A stretch of DNA of 64,000 bases from Clusia tigrina (Eukaryota > Arthropoda > Insecta > Diptera > Clusiidae). Both the position numbers and the translations under genes were made by a program. The notes below the pieces were generated by a model. The model did no database searches. It was given only the letters and a program-made list of their open reading frames with translations, and had not been told where the DNA came from. The stretch lies in the NCBI GenBank assembly GCA_920105625.2, contig OV050032.1, forward strand, positions 200,899,258-200,963,257, written 5' to 3'. This document shows positions 1-12,600 of this stretch, one piece after another (within the stretch, counting starts at the first letter, position 1; every line of letters begins with the position of its first letter).

Positions 1-665
1 CAATTGCACCGGCAAGCACCGTCCTCAATTGCTCGTATGTGGACGAAGGGCGCGACGATCGAAATTGGGGGGGATGAGGTTTTATTCCATCTTGAAAGAG
101 TGTGGTCAACAGAACATTTTCTACGAAAGAATTCTCCAGACTGGTCTCTTTAAGAGTCGACACTGTTGGCTGTCAATTGTTCTTTTGGCTGCGCAGAGAT
201 TTGTGGAATGAACCTCTGAGGAATTCTTCCGAAAACCCGCTTGCTTGAAATTAGTTTGCCATCCACCAAACTGCTTCAGATAACCAGACAAATGGTGATG
301 GGGAGGGATGGAGGGGCAGACGGGCGAGTATTTGAAATCATTGGTCGAATCAGCGTCTCGAGTTCTTCATTCACAGTTGATTCTCTTATGACAGAGAATC
401 TCAAAATTTATTGGGAAGATGAACTCATGAACCGTCTAACTTCGTACAAATGTCGCGGACGATATTTTCTCGTTTGTATCGACACTTTCTTCATAGCCTC
501 TGGGGGCTTCTATAGTAAAACACAACAACACTCTCTTCATATCCTCTGGGGGCTTCTATAGTAGAACACAACAACACACTCAATAACAACAATTTTTATA
601 CTCTTTAAGTACGTCTTCCCTTTTCTATTCCATACTAAATTTATGTTTTCCCTTTGTCTTTGCAG
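1..665 (+). other. brummer intron (3' part) with a short tandem repeat
   Basis: No coding sequence is supported here. The stretch ends in a pyrimidine tract and tgcag acceptor at 665. A 46-bp unit beginning cctctgggggcttctatag is present twice, at 497 and 543. Small ORFs in this stretch have no recognisable content. Confidence 0.6.
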
Positions 666-3600
666 GTAGCATGACCTCTGACTTTTTCCGCGTCGTCAAC
701 GAAGCTCGCCGCCACTCGCTGGGACCGTTCAGTCCCTCGTTCAACATACAGACCTGTCTGTTCGAAGGTCTTCAGAAGCATTTGCCCGAGGACGCCCACC
801 AACGTGTCAGCGGTCGTTTGCACATCTCGCTGACGCGCGTCTACGATGGCAAAAACGTGATCGTCTCCGATTTCAGTTCACGCGATGAAGTGCTCCAAGC
901 GCTGCTCTGCGCTTGCTTCATACCCGGCTTCTCGGGCATATTGCCGCCACGCTTTCGCGGCGTCCGCTACATGGATGGCGCCTTCTCCGACAATCTGCCC
1001 ATACTCGATGAGAACACAATTACCGTGAGTCCGTTCTGCGGCGAAAGTGATATATGCCCGCGCGACCAGAGCTCCCAGCTGTTCCACTTGAACTGGGCCA
1101 ACACGAGCATCGAGATTTCACGCCAGAACATCAATCGCTTCGTACGCATTCTGTTCCCGCCGCGTCCGGAGTTCCTGTCCAAGTTCTGCCAGCAGGGCTT
1201 CGACGATGCTCTGCAGTTCTTGCATCGCAACAATCTGATCAATTGCCGCCGCTGTGTCGCCGTCCAGTCGACATTTGTCGTGTCGGAGGCCGCCGCTCAG
1301 CCGCAGGAATTCGACCCCGAGTGCAGAGAATGCAAGAAGCATAGAAAGGTGAGTGTCCAGTCTAGTAGAGTAAACCCGAAATAGGTTGAAGCCACCCCAG
1401 AAGTGGGAAGAATGAATTGAGTTAAAACGAATGAGCGAATGAGAGTATGAACCAGGGAGATATTCAGCGAATGCATTCATGAACATTTTTGTTACTCTTT
1501 GGAGACATCGAGAAATGCTCGTATCCTCCATTTTACAGAACAGTTTCACCAATTACTTCACAGATATGAGGTGAAATCTATTCCTGAACCATTTTGATAC
1601 TTCTGTGAGGTATTCCAGTGAATACATTCATGAGCCTTTTTGGTACTTTCTGATTTTGATACATTCAAAATTTCTAGTGAATACATTCAAGAGCCTTTTT
1701 GGTACTTTTTGATATATGCAAATGGTTCAGTGAATACATTCATGTCCGTTGTTGGTGTACTCTTTCGAGACACCCGGAAATATTACATTCATGAGCCTGG
1801 TGGGTACTTTTTCCGATATTCCTAAAAATATGCTGTGTTTTTCCTTGTGAAATATTGGTCTATAAAAAATACAGCATACTTTCAGGGGACCCACAAAGTA
1901 TCATCAATGCGCCTCATGAATATATTTTTTACGTAGATCTCTGATGAGAAAAATATCGTTCACATACTTTTAGGCTTTTATTTTACTCAAACTTTTTTAT
2001 AATTTGATTTAAATTTAAAATATAATTTGATAGAATTAAACTTAAAATTTTATTTATTTATAGTTAAATTGAAATTGGTTTTGATTGTTTTTACAATTTT
2101 ATTATAAAATTTTATTTGTTGTAGGATGCTTTAAGCTCCAACATGCCACAAACAGTGCTCGACGTCATACAGGACTACATTGAACAGGCCAACAAGGGTC
2201 TGGCCAATTGGATATTCAAGCATCGCGGTATCAAATTGCTCTCACTGCCAGCTACAGTACCCATGGACTTCTTTTTGGCCACAGTTTCCAAGTAAGTCCA
2301 GCAACAAATCCAAACTAATTGAACAGGCCTCAAGCGAACTATTTAGTACCACTCATATTTACTTCCTTCCATACACCCAACCACCTACTTACTCACCCAT
2401 TCACTCACAACTCACTTAATCACTCTCTCACTCACTCCCTCGTTAATTTTCTCACTCTCCACACTCTCTTTCCACACACTCACTCTCCACACTAACTGAC
2501 TCACAACACACTCACTCCCCACACTCTCTCACTCACAACCAGAGAACACAGAAAAAAGAAAGTCTTTTTCGCTGCCAGCGTCCGTAGCGGACGCACCACC
2601 ATTTTGAGTGGATTCACCACGATTCTGAGTGGATTCACCACGATTCTGAGTGGATTCGCCACGATTTTGAGTGGATTCGCCACGATTTTGAGTGGAGTCA
2701 CCACGATTCTGAGTGGATTCACCACGATTCTGAGTGGATTCGCCACGATTTTGAGTGGAGTCACCACGATTCTGAGTGGATACATGTACAACGTCCGTCT
2801 GCTTTATTTCGCTGCTTTGCCCTTTGATGTTTAAGATTATTTTCTCTGTATTCTCTAGTCACAGCACACTCACTCTCCACACTAACTCACTCTCCCCACA
2901 CTCACTCACTCTGCACACACTCACTCTCCACACTAACTCACTCTCCCCACACTCACTCACTCTGCACACACTCACTCTTTACACAAAAAAAAAACACTCA
3001 CTCTTTACACAAAAAAAAAAAAAACACTCACTCTCTACAAACTCACTCTCCACACACTTACTCACAACACATTGCCACTCACTCTCACTCGATTTTCATT
3101 TCCTCTCTCTTCGCTTTCCACTCATTTTTGCACTCCGATTTCCATTTGCCGCCCAAAACTCATTTTACACTCATTCTCTGTTTATTTTAGAACCATGAAG
3201 CAGATTTCATTGCCATTTGGAAAAACATTTGCAAGCGCCTAAAACCTCACTAAGCACTCTGTTTATAAGTATATTTCAAGAACCTCCTCCCCTCCCCCAC
3301 ATCCAACTGTCGAGAAATCTCGTTCGAAGCAATGACAAAAAAAAAAGAAAACAAAATCATAATTCTAAATTAATTAGTTGAATTTTTTCTGCAAGTACAA
3401 ATTTTGTCAAACAAAATAAAAAAAATTAAAATGCTAAATCAAATTTTAAATAGTGAAATAAATAATTAATTATTAATGTGTAAAAAGCGCAACGGAAAAT
3501 TAATCATAATGATTATTTTTTAAATTAAAATGTAACAAAAAAAACAACAAAACAGATGAAAAAAATGCAATGTTCTCTTCTGTAAAATTTCGCGGTTATT

Positions 3601-6600
3601 CCACAGAATTTGTATTCCAGCGTCCGACGCACAGCATCCAATCGATCCACGTATACTGATGGACCTATTCTGTATGTCGAAAATCGTGGCAGTGACGTCA
3701 CGCAATGCGAACGAATCGAAAACCCACTCCGAGTCGTATAAAATATGATTCAAACTTTGTTTTTAGAACCTCCCTTTTCCTCAACGTGAACACTCTTCCA
3801 ATGGGAATGCTTCCAATTCTAATTCTGGTGATGGAAACAGTTCCTGGGGAGTATTTACAATGAGGTCGAATAATTGGAAATTTATGAAACTGCTGCCCCA
3901 TTACAACGAATTCAAACAAATCGATACCGAAACTCGTAACTCAGAACTCGAAACCCGAAACTCTGAACTCGGAACTCTGAAATCTGAACTCGAAACTCTG
4001 AACTGGGAACTCGAAACTCTGAACTGGGAACTCGAAACTCTGAACTGGGAACTCGGAATTCTGAACTTGAAACTCGAAACTCTGAACTTGAAACTCGAAA
4101 CTCTGAACTGGGAACTCAGTACTCGGAACTCTGAACTTGAAACTCGAAACTCTGAACTTGAAACTCGAAACTCTGAACTCGGAACTCGAAACTCTGCACT
4201 GCGAACTGGAAACTCTGAACTGGGAACTCGAAACTCTGAACTGGGAACTCGAAACTATGAACTGGGAACTCAGAACTCTGCACTGGGAACTCGAAACTCT
4301 GGACTGGGAACTCAGAACTCTGCACTGGGAACTCGGAATTCTGAACTTGAAACTCGAAACTCTGAACTTGAAACTCAGAACTCGAAACTCTGAACTGGGA
4401 ACTCGAAACTATGAACTGGGAACTCGAAACTCTGAACTTGAAACTCGAAACTCTGAACTTGAAACTCGAAACTCTGAACTGGGAACTCAAAACTCTGAAC
4501 TGGGAACTCAGTACTCGGAACTCTGAACTTGAAACTCGAAACTCTGAACTTGAAACTCGAAACTCTGAACTTGAAACTCGAAACTCGGAACTCGAAACTC
4601 TGCACTGGGAACTGGAAACTCTGAACTGGGAACTCGAAACTCTGGACTGGGAACTCGAAACTCTGGACTGGGAACTCAGAACTCTGCACTGGGAACTCGA
4701 AACTCTGAACTGGGAACTCAGAACTCGGAGCTCTGAAATTGAAACTCGAAACTCCGAACTTGAAACTCGAAACTCTGAAATTGAAACTCGAAAATCTGAA
4801 CTTGAAACTGGAAACTCTGAACTTGAAACTCTAAACTGGGAACTCTGAACTGAGAATTCGGTACAGGGAACTTTGAACTCTGAACTCAGAACTCTGAAGT
4901 CCTTATAATTGGAGAAACACTTCTTGGGTACATTTTGTTCCTTGCCATATATGCCGACAAGGGATGGAGATACAAATTTCCTCCTAAATGGAGAGCTTCA
5001 AGCTTCCATTTGATTGATTAATGAAATCTCAAAAGTTTGCCACATACCTGGATGATGACCCTTCTATGTAGTCGTAATCTCACCACGGCTCATAATTCAG
5101 TTCCAGTCTCTAAAGCCCCAGTATATGGAAGCACTGAGAGCGTGGGGAGCTTTTCAACTGCATCAATCACAATGCGAAAGCTTGAATTAGCACAAACCGA
5201 TGCAACAAAAGCTCCATTCATCACACAATGAGGCATTGATAGCTCCACTCAGCATAAACAGAGGCATTGATAGCTCCACTCAGCACAAGCACAAGCACGG
5301 GCCCTGTTTCAAGGAAAGCACGTAAGAGAGTTTCTGGGCACCGAATTCAAGTTTTCCGAGTTTCCAAGAAAGAGAGTTTCTGAACACGGAATTCCACGTA
5401 TTCCAAGCTTCCAATAAAGAGTTTCTGAAATGTAAATTCTGTGTATTTCAAGCTTCCAAGAAAGAGAGTTTCTGAAGACCGAATTCCAGGTATCCCGGGC
5501 TTCACAGAAAGACAGTTTCTAAAGACGCAATTCCTTTTAATCCAAGTTTCCAAGAAAGAAATTCTGGAGACCGAATTCCAGGTATCCCGGGTTTCTGAAG
5601 ACGCAATTCCGTGTATTTCAAGCTTCCAAGAAAGAGAGTTTCTGAAGACCGAATTCCAGGTATCCCGGGCTTCACAGAAAGAGAGCTTCTGAATAGTGAA
5701 TTCCGTGTATTCCAAGCTTCCCTGAAAGCTCCTTTTACTATACCCTCAGCATAGCACACCAGAGAGCTTTCCAGCTGATCACGTGACCTCAGATTCCAAT
5801 ATTTCGATTCTTCATTTTCAATGGGGCAATCCCGGTTTCAGTTGCGTCGGATTCTGGAATGCAATATATATGACTGTGGGCATGGTTGTGTAGTGTAACA
5901 AAATAATTTGTTTTTAAATTTTGTTTTGGCTTAAATTATTTATCATATCATGCACATAAATATATAAATATATAGTATTATTTTTTTAGCTTTTATTACA
6001 CTTTTTTACACTTTTTCGTATTTAATAAAAACAATTTTATGTAATAAAAAAAATATAAATAAATAAATTTTTAATAAAATTAACACTTAAACGAATTGGT
6101 TTTTTTGTACGTTTTATAGATTTTTTTTTTTTTGCAAATGTTTCTCCAAATCAAATTGTTTTTGTAATATTTTTGTTGTTGTGTTTTCCTATAAATATTC
6201 CTTTAATCATTTTTATTAAATAAAATTAGAAACTAAAATTATTAAACTTAAATTTCAAGAAATTTTCTATAAATTTTTCTTTTCTATTTTTTATTATATA
6301 TTTTTTTTAGTAGTTATTTAAATAATTTTTATTTAATTAATTTATTTTCTTTTTATTTTTTTTTAATATTTAATTAATTAATTCCTTTTCGTGTTTTTTA
6401 TTAGTTTCTTATTTTTTTTAATGTTTATTTAATTAATTTATTTTCTTTTTATATTTTTATTAATTTTTGAATAATTTAATTTTTTTAATAATTTTTATTT
6501 AATAAATTTCTTTTATTTTTATTCATTTCATTTTTTTTTCTTTTTAGTTGGAATTAATTTCTTATTAAATTTTCTTTTAATTTAATTGTCTTTTATTTAA

Positions 6601-9600
6601 ATAATATTTTCTAGTAATTTTTTTATAATTTTTGTTAATTGCATTTTCTTTTTATTTAAAACAAATTTTTTTTAAAATTATTTCCTCTTTTTATTTTTTA
6701 TTAATTTTTTATTTGATTTAATTTCCTTTTCTCATTAAATTTTTTTAAAATTTATTCAGTTTTCACTTAAATAATTTTTATTTAATTAATTCATTTTCAT
6801 TTTATATATTTATTAATTTTTGAATAAATTTTTTTTTTTTCAAATAATATTTGCTTAATTTCCTTTATTTTTATTCATTTAATTTTTTTTGAATTTTTTT
6901 GTGTAATAAATTTTTTCTTATTAAATGTTTTATTTGTTTTTTATTTAAATAATATTTTCTAATAAATTTTTTAATAATTTTTCTTAAATTTTTTTTCTTT
7001 TTATTTTTTTATGAATTTTTTATGAATTTAATGAATTAAAGTTTCTTTTCTCATTAATTTTTTGTTTAATTTATGAGTTTCTTTAAATATTTTTTTATTG
7101 TTTTTTAAAAAAATTTTTATTTAATTAATTTTTTTCTTGTTTTTTTTTTATAATTTCTTTCATTAATTGTTTTTTAATTTATTTAGTTTCTTTTAATATT
7201 TTCTCATTTATTTTCTTTTAATAATTTTAATTAAATTAATTTATTTTCTTTTTATTTTCCTTATTAAATTTTTATTTAATTCATTTTTTTCTAATTCAAT
7301 TTTTTTTTTACTATACACATTTCTTTTATTTTATATATTATTTTTTTTGTTTAAAAAATTGTTTCTATTATTTAATAAAACAATTTTTATTTAATTTCTT
7401 TTCTTTTTATTAATTTTTATTTAATTATTTTGTAATCTCATAAAATTTTTGTTTAATTTTAATTGTTTTTTGTCTAAAAAATTTTGTTGCAAATAATAAA
7501 AAAAAATAGTTAATTTTCTCAATTAAACTTAAATTCAAACTATTTTATTATTAATAATTTTTTTAAATTTTTTAATTTTTTTTTTGTTTTACTTCAATAA
7601 ATATTTTTAAATTATTTTGTTGATATATTTAATAATTTTTATTCTTGTAATATTGTTTTTTACTTTACTCAATTTAATTTTTTATAATTTTTTTTCTATT
7701 ATTTTTAATTTAATTTTCTTAATTTTTTGTTAATTTTTTATTAAGTTAAATTTATATTTTATTTCTTTCGATTTTAATTTAATTTTTATATTACGATTTA
7801 ATTGATTTTATATTACGATTTTTTTAGTTGTATAATTTTTTTATTTTTATTTATTAATAATTTTTTAAAGTAATTTTTTTTATTTTTAGAATTTTTGTAT
7901 TTATTACAATTTTTTTAATTAATACAATTTTTATTTTTGTAAATTTTATATTTTTTTTAATGAAATTTTTTTACTATTTATTATCTATAAATTTTTTGTT
8001 ATTTTTTTATATAATATTTTTATTGTGTTTCTTAATTTATTGAAAAATTTTTTTTATAATTATATTTTATTATCATTAAAATTTTTTTCTTTTTATAAGT
8101 TTTTTATTGTTATAATTTTTTTATTGTTATAAACTTTTTTTTTTGTAACTTTTTATCCATGTTTATATTTCTTTTTTTATGTTTTAATCATTTTTTTTCC
8201 TAATTTATTTTGTTCTATGTTCATAATTATACTTCATGATTATTTTTTAAATTTTCTTTTTATGGTTTTTTTTTCTATGCTTATTTTTTTTGATTATATT
8301 TTGATTATTTTCCTTATATTTATTTAGTTATTAGTTTGTAATCATAAATTTCTTTTCTCATTAATTTTATTTCCACCTCATTAATTAATTTCCCCTTTCC
8401 TGCATTAATTTCCCCTTTCCTGCATTAATTTCCCCTTTCCTTCATTACTTTTCCCTTTCCTTCATTAATTTCCCCTTTCCTTCATTAATTTCCCCTTTCC
8501 TTCATTAATTTCCCCTTTCCTGCATTAATTTCCCCTTTCCTTCATTAATTTCCCCTTTCCTTCATTGTATTTTTTATTGATATTTCGTTTCGCTGCTCTC
8601 TTTGCCCGACTCTTTTTATCGCTTTCTCAGCTTCAAGAAATTTCATTTACTCTGTCTATTAAAATATTGACTAATTGCTTATTCTCTCCACTTCTGCCTT
8701 CTCCACTCCGCTTCCCCCAACTTTAGGATATCCACATTGACGCCGAAATTAACGAAGCAAATGCGACAAATGGTGGAGGACTTTCTGCAGCAACTGAACA
8801 ATGCCGTCCAGGTGCGGGTCTTCAACAAGTTTACGGTATGTATTTCCCTCCTTCCGCTCTTCGACGTTCTCCTATATTGAATCTGTGACCTTCTCCCCAC
8901 TTGCAGCTCTGTGATCCTCCGCACTTCGACACTTCCGGACTGCTGCACTCGAAACGCCTGTACGGTCCGAGAGTTTCCATACTGGTAGACGAATGGTAAG
9001 TTTGGAGATTCTCAGAGATATGCGGAAATTGTAACTCTCTTTCTCATTACTGTAGTGGAGCTCCTTCGCTCGAAGGTGATGTGGACAATTACGAGCATGT
9101 CCTGAAGGTGACCACACACAATGATGCCCTTTACGCTTACTACTACACAGACGCCAATACGAATAAGGTGAGTCCGACCCTGTTTGTTGTTGAGCTCAGC
9201 ACTCTCTTCATGACACCCCCCTCTCTCTCTCTCTCTCTCTCTCTGTGCAGGTGAAAGTAACGGAGATATTTGATATGACCGAAAACGACGAACTGGGCAC
9301 CGACATTAAAGTGTACGAAGGCTCTGTGGAAGATCATCCGAATCCGCGCCAACATCGTCACAACTCTGTGGTCAGTGAGTGGAATGGTGTAGAATCAGGT
9401 GAGGCAATAATCAACTATTCTTCTGTGACTTTTACAAAATGGCGGAATTTTAGAACACGTGTACACAAACGCACATAAAGACTCATAGAAACATATAGAA
9501 AGGCTCATAAAAAATACTCCGAAAAATACTCTTGCAGATACTCATAGAATACTCTTGCAGATACTCATACAATACTCTTGCAGATACTCATACAATACTC

Positions 9601-12600
9601 TTGCAAATACTCTTGCAAATACTCATACAATACTCTTGCAAATACTCTTGCAAATACTCTTGCAAATACTCTAGCAAATACTCTTGCAAATACTCTTGCA
9701 AATACTCTTGCAAATACTCTTGCAAATACTCTTACATATACTTTTACAAATACTCTTACAAATACTCTTGCAAATACTCTTGCAAATACTCTTGCAAATA
9801 CTCTTACAAACACTCATTATAAATACTCTTACAGATACTCATTACAAATATTCTTACAATACTCACAGACACACTTACAAATACTCATAGAAATACTCCC
9901 ACAAATACTCCCACAAATACAACCACACCAGGATGCGAATTTGGGCTTTTTTCTTGATTCCCAATAAAACTCGGTTTAGATTGGCGTTTCATATTTTTAT
10001 TTAACTTTTTTGGTTCCAATTTTTTCTCTATTTTTATATTTTTACGATTGGTGTATTAATTTTTTTCGATTGGTGTATTAATTTTTTTCCATTGGTGTAT
10101 TAATTTTTTTCAATTGGTGTATTAATTTTTTTCGATTGGTGTATTCGGTTCTTCTTTTATTCTGTGCACTCTCTTCGCCCGCTTACATTTTGTCACATTT
10201 GACTATTTCGTATTTTTATTTTTATTTCGTATTTTTATTTTTATTTCGTATTTTTATTTTAATTTTTATTTTGTATTTAATTTTATCTATTCCAGTACAA
10301 ATCATACCCTCAAGACCTGATTGTCGTGCAGATATTTTTTGATATTTCCTTTAAATATGCAAATAAACACTCCTGCACACACACACACACACACACATGC
10401 ACATGCACATGCCACTCGCACCGAAAAGTGCCTCCTTCGACTGTACTCCTTTACACCCAGGTGCAAAAAAATCAACCAACGAGCGCTCCGCTCACTTCTA
10501 AAGTGCTTTAAAATTAAACTTTTAACCTAAATGCTTAAAAATTTCTAATTTTAAAGGTAAATGCGGCTTTTTATGATAATCATGTTTCCAAGTAAATCGA
10601 TTTTCGTTTCTTTGCGTTTTTTCCGTTTTTTGTTAGTATTATTATCGGTTTTGGCTACTTTTTTTTTGTAAATACTTTTTTATGCATGTCATTTGAAACT
10701 GTAGTAGAATCCTTAAAATAGTAGTAGAATGCTTAAAATTGTAGTAGAATGCTAAAAGTTGTAGTAGATGCCTTAGCAAAGTAGCTTGTATATAAACACC
10801 TTATATAACCTATAAATACATATATAGCAACCTCTCTCTTTCTTTATATAAGCATATCTCTTTCTTTATATATGCATATCTCTTTCTTTATATATGCATA
10901 TCTCTTTCTTTATATATGCATATATGTATATCACTATCTTTATGAATATATGCATATAACTTCTTTCTTTATAGAAGCATGTATATCTTTCTCTCTCTAT
11001 GTGTATTTGCATATGTACCTCTCTCTCTCTTTCTCTATATGTATATGCATATGTACCTCTCTCTTTCTCTATGTATATATGCATATATAGCTCTCTCTCT
11101 CTCTCTCTCTCTCTCTATGTTCATAAGCATATGTACCCCTCTCTCTATGTTTATATGTATATGTACCTCTTTCTCTATGTTTATATGCATATGTACCTCT
11201 CTCTCTATCCATTTTCTACCACTTTCTATCTACATTATATTTCTATATTATATTTTTGATCATATATTCTTCGTGAGATTCCTTTCCCTCTTAAACAACT
11301 TCACCTATTCGTATCCCTATCCCTCTTTCTATATATTTGACCTCTCTTTCTTATATATTTAGTCTCTCATTCTTATATAAATAACCTCTCTTTTTTATAT
11401 ATTTGATTTCTCTTTCTTATATATTTGATCTGCTTATATATTCCAGTGTCCCTCTTTATTCTGTAGGCATTGAATTTATAAATTTTGAACGAGCATTAAA
11501 GCAACTCTATTGAAGCTTTATGGTCATAATGCCTTATGCATCTATCTGTATTTATTTCAATATCTCTAGTTCTTTCTCCCCATCTCCACCTTACTGTACC
11601 TGTCTCCATCTATATCCACCTCTCCATATCAAAATCTCTATCCGTATTCACATCTCTATATCTGAATCTCTAACCATATCCACCTCTCTATATCGGAATC
11701 TCTCCATCCATATCTTCCTCTCTATATTTGAATATCTCATCCATATCCACCTCTCTATATATGAATGCCTCATCCATATCCACCTCTCTATATATGAATC
11801 TCTAACCATATGCACCTCTATATCTGAATCTCTAATCATATCCACCTCTATATATCTGAATCTCTCTACATCTATATCCACCTCTCTATCTGAACTCTCT
11901 CCATCTATATCTGCATCTCTATATCTGAATCTCCCTACATCTATATCCAGCACTCTATGTCTGAACTCTCCATCTATATCTGAACTCTCTCCATCTATAT
12001 CCACCTCTCTATATCTGAATCTCTATCCATATCCACCTCTATATCTGAATCTCTATCCATATCCATCCTATATCTGAATCTCTCCATCTATATCCACCTT
12101 TACATCCACCTCCCTACATCCACCTTTCTATATCCACCTCTCTACATCCACCTTTCTATATCCACCTCTCTACTTCCACCTCTACATCCACCTTTCAACA
12201 TCCAACTGTCTACATCCACCTTTCTATATCCACCTCTCTACATCCACCTCTCTAAATCTCCATCTTTCCATATCAATCTCTCGATATCCCTCTTTTTGTA
12301 TGTCTTACTCTCTGTACCTTTTTATTTCAATATTTCACTATCTCAATCTCCACCTCTCTGTATCTTTATTTCTCTCTACCTATCTCTATTTCCATCTATC
12401 AGTATTTGTATCTCTATATACCTCTCTAGGGGATATCCCTCCATATCCACCTCTCTGTATTTCTCTATTTCCACCTCTCTGTACCTTTATTACAATTTAA
12501 CCAAATCTCTATCTCTCTATATCACACTCCCTCTGTCTCTGCCACCATCTCTCTATGGGTATCGCCTTCTCTCTCTTTATCACCATGTTCCTCTCTATCA

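Noticed and set aside
2501..2834. ORFs encoding SGFTTIL / NPLRIVV repeats
   Set aside because: A 21-bp minisatellite in an intron; open on both strands only because 21 is divisible by three.
3860..4848. Long overlapping ORFs (104-177 codons) on both strands
   Set aside because: They arise from a 7/21-bp satellite with no stop triplets; they lie inside a brummer intron and have no coding signature beyond the repeat.
8380..8572. CRISPR-like array of 20-bp repeats
   Set aside because: Repeats are head-to-tail with no spacers; plain minisatellite in a eukaryotic intron.
9532..9967. ORFs with ANTLANTL or YSCKYSCK repeats
   Set aside because: Products of the 12-bp aatactcttgca array.
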